Part shown: positions 24,965-36,845 of the stretch, one piece after another | How the letters are laid out: each line of letters starts with the position of its first letter | Numbering within the stretch: the first letter of the stretch is position 1 | NCBI RefSeq assembly: GCF_963583255.1 | Contig: NC_084805.1 | Location: forward strand, 64,501 to 128,500 | Length of the DNA: 64,000 nucleotides | From: Pyrus communis | Lineage: Eukaryota > Streptophyta > Magnoliopsida > Rosales > Rosaceae | Direction: 5' to 3' | Notes under the pieces: generated by a model | The model's input: only the letters and a program-made list of their open reading frames with translations | Database searches by the model: none | What the model was told of the DNA's origin: nothing | Translations under genes and position numbers: made by a program

Positions 24965-26591
24965 AGTTTTGAACAAGGAAAAAAAAACCCATCAAGGATT
25001 AATGTCAGCATGCCAAGTAAACATATTCAAATATGTAGGTATAAATATAAATAATATTGTAATATACAGATTGTCGCAATACGTGTTAAGAACGGATTGG
25101 TAAATCTTTCGGTTTTATTGTATGCACTACCATCAATTCACGGTATTGATGGTCACGTTTAATTAATTTTGAGAAAGTTACAATATTTCCTCTGTTGACT
25201 GCCAAAATTTTGAACTTCAGAAGAATTAAGCAATTAAAAGCCTCAATTAATATCATCATCAGAATCTTAAACATGAAAGTCTCAATTTAAAGCATAGCAG
25301 TGAGTAGCATATCCATTCTCAACCAGCAGTGATGGAGAACGAATCTTAACTGTCCTTAATAGGATCCCTAATTACAATCCAAAGCATAGACTTACACATA
25401 ATTAAAGGGGTATCAAGGTCCATTTCCAAGTAGTAGATGAACATGAGAGAGAGAGAGAGAGAGAGAGAAGAGTGAGGAAGCCCTAAGTCCTAACCATGGT
25501 TGGTGCGTTAGTGGAGAAGAACCCAAGGGAACCAAAATATCTCCCGAGGATTACATGCAGATGCTTTTGAACTCCACACCCATTAGTGGAGTGCTCAAAA
25601 GGATGATGAGATTTGTACCAGCTATAGCTAAAAGCTAATGCTAAAAACTATCCCTCCTAAAATTAAATTAGTGAAATGGGGCTAAAACTCCAGTAGTTTA
25701 GCCACACTTGATGAATTTACAAGAAACGAACAAGAATTAGTGATTTTCTTCCCTTTACCCTAAAGGAAAAAAGATCCAACGTTGGTTGGTTAGACACATA
25801 TTATGTGAAAGTTGACAAAAACTAGGTAAAGCTTTATAGAAACATCACTGGTCCTAGCTAGTTTCAAAATCCTAAGACTAGTTGCTAACAGCCAAAACAA
25901 CCGGGGCATTCCATGCCAATGTTTTTTTTCCCCAAAACTGTGCGCCTCTTTTTGTGTGAGGTGATTGATTAGCTGAAGATTGAGGGATTAAACATTTTTG
26001 GGTTGAAAATTTTCAAAAGTGAGGGGCTTGCTATTTGTTTTGAATTTACAATATTCGCAAGCCATTTTATGCATTTCTTTAGCCTTCCTGGGCCAAAAGT
26101 AACATTTTTCTTTTGTTGCCTCAGCCTCTCCAGGGCTAAGAATTTTAAGGGAAACAACGAAAACTATTTTCCAACTTGGCTAAAACCCAGTAGCCTGAGT
26201 TGGTGTTTAAAGGGATGCTTTAGTTCCTCTTCAAAGGAACTCTTCAAGGGGAAAATGGAATGCATGAGTATGCATGAGATGCACGTACCTACGTACCCCA
26301 GCCAATTGCGGAGATGGAATGATTTCATGTAGCCCCTTTGAGAGACTTTGTATGTGTGCAAATTAATTAGCTCAAATGCCAATTGCTTGGGCTAATTAAT
26401 TGTGTGTTAGACGGCGAGAGAGAGAAAGAGATGGAGAAGTGAACCATGGTTAGGCCAGAGGTTGCTGAAAACTCAGAAGCATTTGCAGCCGACGAGGGTG
26501 GAATCGAGTTTCAAATAAATTGAAGCCATGCATGCACGCACGCACTTTCGGATGAACTAGCGATGAGGAATTGGTGCAGGAAGGGCCACGG
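24965..26591. other. 3' flank of the RRM gene, nothing recognised
   Basis: Contains a (GA)n run at about 25443-25468 and AT-rich non-coding sequence. ORFs near 25086, 25969, 26003 and 26164 have no domain I recognise. The 3' UTR of the RRM gene probably occupies the last few hundred bases before 26591. Confidence 0.4.
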
Positions 26592-29500
26592 TTACGCCTG
26601 TGGCACAGCAAAACACACTGTCAAAGATATTAGTGTCTGCATCCATCTCAACCAAGATTAACTAGTTAAAAGTCAAGAAATTACTCTCATATCGATCTAA
26701 CGAAAAACAAATTCACGTAATTACCTGGTGACTGCAAGGCGGGCGAGGGCGCAAGAGAAATGGGAGGACCATAGTGCTGGTAGCCTCCAACTCCACTTGA
26801 GTTCATGGTCGAATACTGAAAAAGCTGCTGCTGCTGCTGCTGCTGGTGGGGGAATTGGACACCAGTTGCATAGCTCGGCACACCTGAGCTACCATACGCA
26901 CCTGCTGCGGCTCCTCCATTCCCTTCTGATCCATATGAAAGATAGGGGTAAAATGCCGCCGCCGCTGCTGCTCCGGCCACCATCCCAGTTGCAGGGCTTG
27001 TCCCGTACATAGGATACTGGCCTGCTGCCCCTCCATACAAACCATAGTAGTTCTGCAAAATATATATACACATTGCACAAAACACAAATCATCACTTACT
27101 TATACGAGTTAGTTAATTTAATACATAATTACCTTACATTAAATTCAAGTACAATTACTTAGGTATATATAGTACATATCTAGAAAGAAAAAAAAAAAAA
27201 AAAAGAAGTTTTTTTATCGGTAAACGCGAGGAATATAACTGCGTATTTAAACTCAGGAGGCCTCGTGAAACTGGAGTCTGTACATGTGAGTTCCCCATTT
27301 TTACTTGGATATTTGGTCTTGTTTTTCACTTTCTTCCCTTCCTGTTCTTTGTGTGCGCTATTTGGTGTAGATTATAGTGAAAGCCTACTTACCAAGTTGG
27401 AACGCGGAACACGGGCGTATGTTAATCAAGGTAAAAAAAAAAAAAAAAAAAAAAAAGGAGTGTGGTTGTTGGGAATAGTTGAAGAAGTTAAATTATTTTT
27501 CACAACTTGGCATCGCATACATGGAACTGCCAAGACATGCAATGCATATAAGTGCTGGTTGGTCCCCTTTCCTCTTACCCTTACGTAATAGGTGCATTTT
27601 TTGCTTACCACCCTTAACTGGTGATAATGTTTACCATCCTATTTATCACCGTTGAATAAGTTTAAATTTTAAAATTTGTATCTATCTACTACACAGATCT
27701 CGAAATTTAAAATTATCTAATAGTGATAAATAGAGTGATAAGCATCACTATCACTTTAGAGTGGCTGAAAAAAAACATTCCCTACGTAATATATATGGAC
27801 GCTGTTGGAAGAGTAAAGTGCATGCCTATAAAGAAGCAAAGGTAGAATGTTTCATTAAAGAAAGGGAATACGAGAAAACCAAGTGGGTAAAATGTTTTAG
27901 AGGAAATATTTGAAAAAGTGCAAAGAAATGAAAGTACAAATTAATTAAGGAAATAATATAATATAAAAAGGAGAAGATTGTACAAACCGCAGGATAAGTG
28001 TAGTCTGGCGAGTATGAAGAGTACCTGATCGAAATGGAAAGAGTTATAAGTCAGTCAGCATCTATTAGACAAGAAAATATCGATTCAAATTCGATTAAAT
28101 TACTTATGCGTTTTACATGGCTGTGTAAAACATGATGCATACATGTTAAAAACAATTCATGTCAATGAATGGTTAATTAAGGTTGCAAATGCAATGCGCC
28201 CATGAGAGATTGCTGATTCAAGAAGCATGTCATATATATGCATGCATGCATGAGGATCAAATGTGAAAGCACAAGCTTGCGCGATGCATATATATTGTGT
28301 ACTGTGTTATTTGCCAGTGTGTATTTTTGGGGTGGGGGAATGTCACAACCATGCCAAAAGGGAATGAATTTTGATGTTGATCATGTGGTGGAGAGAGAGA
28401 GAGAGAGAGAGAGAGATGATCGTGCTGGTGAATTTTGACAGAATTTTGATACATATATAGTAGGGCTACTTTAATGTTTTAAAAAAGTGATCATTTTGGC
28501 TCCGGTCTCTAATCAACATAGTTGTTAGAATGAAACCTTATTTGTTTAAATAGTTTGATCAAGGTCCCTAACATCATTTAAGGGATTTAACTCATGCATT
28601 TATACATCCAATATCTCACAAATTATGAAATTTAAACAAATCCAAATAATATTGTTACAAATATAGCAATTACTTAAAAATCAATAATAGAGTAATTTGT
28701 TCTTCACATAGTTCTAGCAAAAACAAAAAAAAAAATGTACCCACGAAATTATTAATATAGTGCAAGAAATCACTATTGATATGTTTTAAAACATAAAATA
28801 AACACATATAATTAGCATGGGTACGTTCAGAAAAAAAATATTGATACGAATTAAATTTAAAACATGGGTACATATTAAAATTCAAAACTATGGGTACAAA
28901 TTAAATTGAAAATATAGGTACATATTAAAATTCAAAATTATGGGTACAAATTAAATCTAAAAAGAATATTGGTTCGAAATTCAAAAACGGATACAAATTA
29001 TAAATAGAAATATATGAAGAAAAAAAATACTAAAAATATTATATTTAAAAATGATTAATAATTTTTCATTTTTAAATTGACATACAGTGACTTGTAAATA
29101 ATTTAATATTAAATAATGACATAAAAAAAATTAAAGGATCTTGATCAAAAATGAAAAAGGAATAAGATTTCAATTAATAAAAAGAAAATGAGGGAGAAGA
29201 ACCTAATTTATCCTCAAATTTTTGTCATAAAAAAAAAGGGCTACTTTAACGAGGTTGATGAGGCTGGGTGGTGGACGTCCATGAGTTGGCAAAGCACGTG
29301 CTGCTTCCCATACACACACACGTATTCATACAGCTAGCAGATACGGATGACGATCCAACATATATATAGCATAGCATAGAAAGCATCTTCATCATCAACT
29401 CATACATATATAGTTACCCATAAAAAATTATTGAGTGCTCCGGAATACCGATGATTCCGAATATTTTAACTATTGTATCTTAATTTTTATGTTTTTAAAT

Positions 29501-32141
29501 AAAAATCTAACTATTAAAACATTTATAATATAAGTAATTCAGAACGTCCAAAAAAATCCCAGTAATCCATAAAAAAAGATTGTAAGGTAACCCAATATTA
29601 TATTTGATGATGGAGATGGTCAAATGGTCAATAAATGGTCAATGGTCATACATACCCATAAAGATTGTAAGGTATCCCTTGTTGGATGGCATAATGAGCG
29701 AAGGTTGCTGCTGAGGGAAAAGCTGATCCCACTCCTCCTCCAAACCCTGTTTGGAATGGCCCCACCCTCCCAAAGCTCCTGCCTCCCCCTCCTCCACCTG
29801 CCCATCATTTCCCAATTAATCTCTTAAATATTTCCGACAGTAACTTTGATTATACATCACTCTACAAATTAAAGACATCTCTACTACTAGTACTGCATAT
29901 ATAAGTATCAACATTATTTCTCTTCTAAAATAATATACACAAAATTGCATTAACATTAATCTGATGATAATAATAATCAGAAGAAGAATATTGCAAGAAA
30001 GGATGAGTATATATATCTATGCTTGAAACAATTTCAAATTAAGAAGAGGATAGAAATATGGTTCCAAATATGTCGATCTTGCTTTGGAATGGTAGCTACG
30101 CAAATTTGAGCTAGTATGACACCAATTTTATATATATATTGAAAGCTTTTAAGAAAAGGGATTCTCATTTTTTTATAAAAATAAGGATTGGTTGTAGGGT
30201 CAACACCATATCAAACTTTAACGATCTGAACCGTCTATTTTTCAAGTTGTACATCATAGATCACCCTTGCAAAATATTAGCCAAATCGAAAATATTTAAG
30301 ACATCTAATTGGGTTCAAAAAAATGAACGAATACTTTATTATATAAGAAACAATGAAATTTGATCTTGATAATTAAATAAGCACATGGTTTTGGATTGAA
30401 TTGAATTTTTGTAAGAATAATCTATGAATTGAGACTTACAAAATAGACGGTTCGGATCATTAAAATTCGATGTGGAGTGAACCCCATATCTAATTCTCAT
30501 TTTTTTCAAAAATAGAAATTCCTTTACATAAAAGGCCTGTATTTATATTATCCAACTATTTTTGCAAAAAGCACATGAGATATTGGACTTGTTCGATATT
30601 GATCCAATTTAAATTAAAAAAAAATGTAGAAATAAACTTAATCCTTAGTTGAGGAGGAATATCTAAATTGCATTATTGCATATATTTCACTGTGAAAAGA
30701 ATTTTCCTCAAAGAAGAATATTTTTCGGACCACAATCCAAATCTATATATATATATATATTCAACAACCTCTTTCTAGAGAGCATAAATGATAATTAGTG
30801 AGGAATATCCAAAACTCTGAAGGCTGTTGGCTGCGTCACCGAGTTAATATATAAGAACTAATGGTAATATAAATAATCAGTTAAAGTATCTTAATTAGAA
30901 GATATGTATATGTGTGTTCACGTGAAAACGCAAGATAAGCTTTTGTAAGATAAAACCTATGATACCTTTATTATACAGATTAGAGATTAATTAAAGAAGA
31001 AATGAGGAATTGAGGAAATTGATAAGGTGATTTTGGTTCTGGTCTTTAGTAAATCTAATAGTATTTTAAATATTCTACAAATTATGAAATTTAAAAGTTT
31101 CAAGGTCCCTACATCATTTAAGGAATTTATGAAATTAATAAGGTCATTTTGTTTAAAAAGTTTGATTAAGGTTCCTAGCATCATTTAAGGAATTTAGCTA
31201 CTACACTTATGCATTCAATATTCTACAAATTATGAAATTTAACAAATTGAAATAATATTTTAAATATAATACTGACATAAAAAAAAATAGAGTATAATAT
31301 ATTGTTCATCACATAGTTTTAGCAAAAAAAATTAATGTTCTGTCGTAATTATTAAATTTGAAAAAATAATTACTAGGTATAGATTAAATTTAAAATTACG
31401 GGTACAAATTAAAACTAAAAAGAATATTGGTATAAATTTATAAAATGGTACAAATTAAAAATAGAAATATATGAAAATACTAAAATGATATATTTGGAAA
31501 TGATTAATAAGTTTTTTATTTTTGAAATTGACATATGACATGTAATTAATTTAATATTCAAATAATGACATGCACAAAAGTCAAAAGACCTTAACCAAAA
31601 ATAAAGAAATAAGGTTTCAATTAAGGATAAAATAAAATGAGGATGAGAACCTAAAGAAAATAAAAGCAAAGAAATAGAATACTACCATGCTTTGGAGTTG
31701 AAGGCTTGGATCTCTGAACACCGAGAGAAGCAAGGTTGCAGTTAGCCCTCCTCCCATCAATCACGGGAGCAGCATCCACACAAGCTCTCATCGCAGCTTC
31801 GGCTTCGCGAAAAGTTACCTACATATTTATATATATATAATCAAAATAGTAAAATACATATATGCAGATATCATTCATTTATTTCAAGATCTATCTAACT
31901 AGCTAGCTAAAAACGCTATATACAATATATTGCATGACATGAAAGGGAAAGTGCATACAAATCCGTAGCCCTTAGATCTCCCAGTGGCCTTATCAGTGAT
32001 AACAACGGCCTCCAAGATGTCACCAAACTGTTCAAAGTATTTCTTCATGGTTTCCTTCTGGGTTTCCCATGCCAACCCTCCAACAAACACCTTGGTGTAA
32101 GTCGTGTCGCCAAACTGCCCTGCCAGATTAGCTGGAGTCAT
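26592..32141 (-). CDS. Single-RRM RNA-binding protein (RBM24/38-like plant family)
   Basis: Six minus-strand exons: 32141-31959, 31818-31686, 29797-29656, 28024-27988, 27052-26725 and 26617-26592. All are GT-AG and encode 282 residues ending in VCFAVPQA. The RRM spans about residues 16-92, with RNP2 VFVGGL (18-23) and RNP1 KGYGFVTF (57-64); both are split or flanked by exon joins as expected. The segment [13 protein letters not shown] after the RRM is characteristic of the plant family that includes Arabidopsis ARP1 and RBP24/38-like proteins. The rest is low complexity: a Gly run at the exon 2/3 join, many Tyr (YNLYGYSSYSP), an Ala run and a seven-residue Gln run. Expected role is single-stranded RNA binding in post-transcriptional control; the target is unknown. 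The upstream TTG at 32147 is not a credible plant start, so ATG 32141 is chosen. Confidence 0.95.
26821..26847 (-). repeat. CAG/CTG trinucleotide run encoding poly-Gln
   Basis: Eight or so CTG units on the plus strand, giving seven consecutive Gln in the C-terminal region of the RRM protein. A natural length-variable marker. Confidence 0.85.
28480..29215. repeat. AT-rich dispersed repeat in RRM-gene intron 3
   Basis: Shares order and wording with 31015-31650: CATCATTTAAGG, ACAAATTATGAAATTTAA, GTTCTTCACATAGTT, GGGTACAAATTAAA, AAAATGAGG near the end. Same orientation as the other copy. No coding capacity and no clear TIR or target duplication; the class is undetermined. Confidence 0.65.
30150..30510. 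mobile_element. MITE-like foldback sequence in RRM-gene intron 2
   Basis: The left arm (about 30189-30245, with AACGATCTGAACCGTCTATTTT) and the right arm (about 30440-30500, with AATAGACGGTTCGGATCATT) are inverted copies. A-rich sequence lies outside both arms, so target duplication borders are ambiguous. Confidence 0.6.
31015..31650. repeat. Second copy of the AT-rich dispersed repeat, RRM-gene intron 2
   Basis: Partner of 28480-29215, same orientation, diverged by indels. It also contains a short internal re-duplication (CATTTAAGGAATTTA occurs near 31115 and 31185). Confidence 0.65.
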
Positions 32142-32560
32142 CTTCAATTCTCGATTGATCGCGAACGATATGATGATATGATCAGCTCTCGGTCGGTATC
32201 TTGGAAATCCTGTGCGGTGGTGTTGGTGTTACTAATTAAGAAGAGAGTCCTATATATCTAGCTAGCTACCACTGATTGGCATGCCCTACACTACTGGTAG
32301 ATCTAGCCCTAGCCCTCGCTGCTGCTGCTGCTGCTGCTGGTACAAGAACAAGAAGAATAAGAAGAAGAGGGATCTTGTTTGAGATTTCGATGGTAAACTT
32401 GGTGGTGGTGGTGGTGAGGGTGTTGATAGCACACAGACAGACAATTGGGTCAGAGATCAACAAAAAGAAAAGAGGAGAGGAAACTAGAGAGAGGGCGAAA
32501 GCAAAAGTTGGAAAAAAAGAGGAAAGCCCCTCTCATAATACGGACATGAATTATATACAT
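32142..32560 (-). promoter_or_regulatory. 5' UTR/promoter of the RRM gene with microsatellites
   Basis: A (GCT)n run of about seven units (about 32318-32339) and a (GGT)n run (about 32398-32416) lie within 300 bp upstream of the start codon, a position usual for 5' leader SSRs. On the minus strand these read as GCA/ACC repeats. GAGA-rich sequence lies at 32460-32525. The transcription start is not identifiable by eye. Confidence 0.4.
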
Positions 32561-33310
32561 AGCTAGCCCCACCTCTTCGCATTATTGTACCAAATTCACA
32601 CACGCTCTACCGTTGGCGCGTCTTCTTGACACTCTTCTCTACTCAACATGATTTCCATTTAGGTTTTTCTTTAAATAATTCAAAAATGCTATTCTTATTA
32701 TTTATTTGTACGTATTATCATTTGTACTTTCTCTTTAATAACGTTGAAGTCCATATGTATTGACGGACCAAATTTATATTAAAAAAATATAAATAAATGA
32801 TAAATATAACATTACTTTTGATAATTATTTACTGATCTGAGACTCCGAAACATGATTGGTGATAATCATGAGAGAGTGGGAATGGCTTCTGTTTGCATTA
32901 TTATGTCCTTCATTCATCGTTGTCGTTTGATTAATTGAAGGGTATATGTGGAGTGACCCATTAGCCGCTGTTTTTGTCCCAAAATTACGAAACTCACCAA
33001 CAACGTATGCTTTCGTTTATTCAACTTTTTAGTGGCTGAGCAGTGGCAGAAATAGAATGGAATGGAAAGAGAGTCTTTTTGGAGGAAATGGTCGACAATC
33101 GGAAAAACGGAATCGCGCCGGAAGTCGAAAGTCAGCCGTCCAATTGGCAACCGCTGCTGTTTACCGTCCATGGACTACGGGTGTCATTCTACATGTATAG
33201 AAAACCAGATTTTGTGATATAAAAAGCACAAATAAAAAACGAAAACTAGATTTTAATTCGTATATAAGATAAGTTGTCCAAGACTCAAAATTAAGTTTAG
33301 TCTATTGGTT
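32561..33310. other. Upstream intergenic DNA, nothing recognised
   Basis: No domain-bearing ORF. The ORF 32914-33171 (minus) lacks recognisable features. Confidence 0.4.
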
Positions 33311-33319
33311 CTATTTAAA

Positions 33320-33518
33320 GGATCAGGATTCTCTCCTAATCAAATGGTGATGATCCTCCTGACCAGACCCATCTAGCCGTTCAAATTTTATCCAACGGTT
33401 GCAATTATTATAACTTTTAGAGGGACCTCCTGTTTGTAGTCATTGGATAAAATATAAACGGCCCAATGGGCCTGGTTAGGAGGATCCTCACCATTTGCTT
33501 AGGAGAGGATCATGATCC
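33320..33518. mobile_element. Foldback MITE, same family as 4163-4355
   Basis: It begins GGATCAGGATTC and ends GATCATGATCC. The arms are inverted (GGTGATGATCCTCCTGACCA versus TGGTTAGGAGGATCC). It is flanked by the 9-bp direct repeat CTATTTAA(A/G) at 33311-33319 and 33519-33527 (8 of 9 identical). Length is 199 bp. The shared terminal motif and 9-bp duplication tie it to the MITE upstream of Lhcb5. Confidence 0.82.
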
Positions 33519-33911
33519 CTATTTAAGTGCCAACATTTACATTCTATCTTTCTTTTCTTTTTTTTTCTTTTTTTTTTTTTTTTTTTGTAATTTCATGACT
33601 TTTTCTAAGTCTACACTAATTCAGTATAATATATTTTGGTAAAAATATTTAGGTATAGTAACTAATTATAAATATATTTGGGAATACAAATATTTGTTAT
33701 AATATAGTTCAGTACAGACATTTCAATACAAACATTTAGGTATAGACATTTCAGTACAAGTAAGTTTCGGTACTGTCATTTATGTACACTTATATATTTA
33801 CATATTTTTCTTATGTGTCACTATTTCTTTTAATATTTTGTCATTTAAGCTTATTTATAATTGGAAGAACTCAAATGTGCATATTAATAAAGTCAAAATT
33901 GTTATTTAGTA

Positions 33912-34345
33912 TTACGGTCTGGTGGTATTTCTCTTCACTTGACAATGAGAGGTCTTAGATTCAAATCTCGTGGATGGCGAATTCGATACCAAATTAGGTT
34001 TCTCAATGTGTGGCTTAGCCGAACTCCTCCTCCCTGTAGTATATGTCTACACACAAAGTGTTTGGATTTTTTACTTTCGTTTTTTAAATTGAAGGAGAGA
34101 GGAAGAGAGTGGGAGAGAATGTGGGAGTGGGGGAGAGGGAGAGAGGTTTTATTTTATTTTATTTTATTTTATTTTTTTAATTAGAGAAGATAAAATCACT
34201 TGTAGGTGAGGCTTAAACAAACAACAGGAAAATTTTGTTTTGTGAAATTACATATTGTCTTTAACTTTTTTGTTGTGATAGAAGACAAAAATGTCTTTTT
34301 ACCATCTTTTAGTCGACAAAGAGGGTTTCATTAATATGTAGTTTA
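33912..34345 (+). mobile_element. SINE-like composite repeat, plus orientation
   Basis: Head: GGTCTGGTGGTATTTCTCTTC (A-box region) and box-B-like TTAGATTCAAATCTC (about 33955-33969), then GGCGAATTCGATACCAAATT. A GA-rich middle and (TTTTA)n run (about 34149-34170) follow, then the tail GTGAGGCTTAAAC...TTTCATTAATATGTA (about 34207-34342). The same modules as 24395-24964 on the other strand. The simple-repeat parts differ between the copies while the modules are conserved. Confidence 0.55.
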
Positions 34346-35391
34346 GATTTGGCAAGTTTGAGGTGGTTTTCAAAAGGACAGTGCACTTTTAATCTTCTTA
34401 CATTACATATTGATGTTTTGAAATTGTATGTTAGAATATAAGTATGAGAATGTATTTTATACTTGTCATTATGATTCAAAGTGGTGCAAAGAACTCTAAA
34501 AGAAAGAGGTTTTGAATTATATCAATGTTCCACTTGGATTCTAATAAGAGAGAATAGTGGATTGAACGTGTATATATAGATATGGTAAACATCTGCTCTC
34601 GCCAAACACACGCTCTATATTGAATCAAATGCTTTTGTTCATTTGAGCATTGAAGGTTGCTATAGAAGATTGATGGCTTCATCATCTTAGATTTCTACAA
34701 GGACATGTGCACTATTTTGAAGTCTGTTATAGCTTCTTTTCAACTGCTTCTACAAGTTAGTTTGGTTCCTATGTTTATCGAATTGTAGTTTTGGGTACTT
34801 GTATAATTTGTGGTTTATGATCTTAATCTATTAATTTATGGTTTTTTTTTATAAGTTCATTCAACTACAAAAAAAACAACTTAGCAAATGGAAAACAAAT
34901 TTCAGGTCAAAAGGGATTTTGCAGCCCAAAACTTTAGACGACGGAAGTTCATCGAAAAAGATTGGTCACACAAAACCCGTCGCTCGAAGCCTTACCCGAT
35001 GAAAAAGGAAATCCTTTGGGCGAAAGAGAGTTTGCCCCACGAAAAGGTCATTAGGTCAAGATGCGTTGACCGCCTTGATCCAACGAAAATATCTTGCCTG
35101 ATGACGTTCTTTTATCACCTCGCACAAGATTAAATACTATTAAAAATTTGACCCAACGAAAATTTCACCAGGCAACACTTTAAAACTAAACTAAACTAAA
35201 AAATAAAATAACAATTGCTCGATGAATATATTCGCTGGGCTAACGTATTTCCTTTTTTTTTTTTTAACTTGATATTAAAACAATAATTATAGTAAACAAT
35301 TTATTTAACTCTAATTATATGAATTTAAATAGCTAACGTTAATGACAACTTTAATTTCTTTAATTACATTCAAAATAAAATTGTTCGTATA

Positions 35392-35430
<39 letters not shown>

Positions 35431-35439
35431 ATTAACCTA

Positions 35440-36845
35440 ACTACTCGGGTGGGTGCTGAGGTGGCTGGGGAACGGTGCCTGAAGTTCGCTCGGGGGCTCA
35501 GGAATGCCAATGCCAGAAACTAACATTGTTTGGGCTATCCTAGCAATGTACCTGCACTGCTTTTCGATCATGCGCAACAGCTGTTCGCTCAGAGCAGGTT
35601 CTTCTCTCAAGCGTGCCGCTTCTTTTTTTTAGCGCTCAACTTCTTCTCTTTTGCGCGCTAGCTCCATCTTCATTTGCTAAAGTCTGGACGACGTCACGGT
35701 CAAAAGATTAGAGCTCATTGACGAAGAAGACACCCCGAGGTCCCGAACCTGACCCGTTCCTAAGACATGAACTTCTTTGCGTTTTTGTCGCCCAACCTCG
35801 TCCATTATTAACTGTAGAGACACTTATGGATCAGGTGTTAGCTCGTCCATATGCACGTCCGGTTGCTGGTGAGATAAGTTGGCGAGGTACACGTCATTCT
35901 TTTGCATCATAAAAGCCTACCAAAGAAAAAGAAAGGAAACCAATAGATTATGGATCATAATTTTAACCTTATTTATTGTAATAAAATTTACAATTAAAAC
36001 ATAGAAATGAATACTTACAGAAATGTCGTTTGCGACCTCATTACCATAACTGGCATATGTTTTCCCCCAGACATCCACATCTAGGAAATGCGAACCAGTC
36101 ACTCGTCGTTCCTCGATCCAGTAAGATAGAGGTCAAGAACCAAAGTGGTGAATGTACAACTTCTTCTCCCGATTACCTTTATTTACCATAGATTTTTTTC
36201 TGTAAATTAAAATATATTAATTAAAATTAACTAAAAGAACATAAAAATTGAACTAAAATTAAAATATAAATAAACTGACATGAAATTTTGGCTCTAAAAA
36301 TGAGTGCACAACTACTGCCACTTGCCCATCATTTCTACATACTCATCAGGTGAATTGTTAGGAGCTGTATGAAGAGACGCACAAGTTTGGTAGTAGCAGT
36401 GCAACTTGTACTTCCACTCCATGTACTACTCTCTCCACACCTGGTCTATGTACTGGACACCAGCCTTGTCCTTCATGTCCCACTTGCTGGTTTGAAATTC
36501 CCAAAAAAAAAAAAAAAAAAACAAACAAACAAACCCAAATTTATTATTTTAAAACCACATTAAATAAGTCAAGGAAACAAATTAATAAATTAAGAAAGTT
36601 GTACACTTAACCAAAGTTGTCTATGATGATAGCACCCATGTTGGCGAGTTAACAAACTGTTAACTTTGTCTCAAGGTCGATGGTGAATCGAGAGGTAATC
36701 AACCAGGATCTGCTTCTAAGTGAACCGGGTGATCTGGTTGATCACCAACCCTCTGCAAATACCCCGAGTCTTGCTCTTCGGCTAGGTGGGCAACTTTTTG
36801 TCTCCCATCTGTTGCACGGCCGCCGAATCAGCCTCTACGATGGGT
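35440..36845 (-). pseudogene. CACTA (En/Spm) transposase-like remnant
   Basis: On the minus strand, broken frames give a Lys/Glu-rich coiled-coil segment (about 35560-35720) like the C-terminus of plant En/Spm (Ptta-type) proteins. Further upstream, 36620-36840 gives translations such as RGICRGLVINQITRFT, similar to the conserved block of that family. Stops and indels are frequent. Assignment is from motif similarity by eye. Confidence 0.45.

Noticed and set aside
32276..32566. Plus-strand ORF with an Ala run upstream of the RRM gene
   Set aside because: It is made by the GCT/GGT microsatellites in the gene's leader and has no domain.
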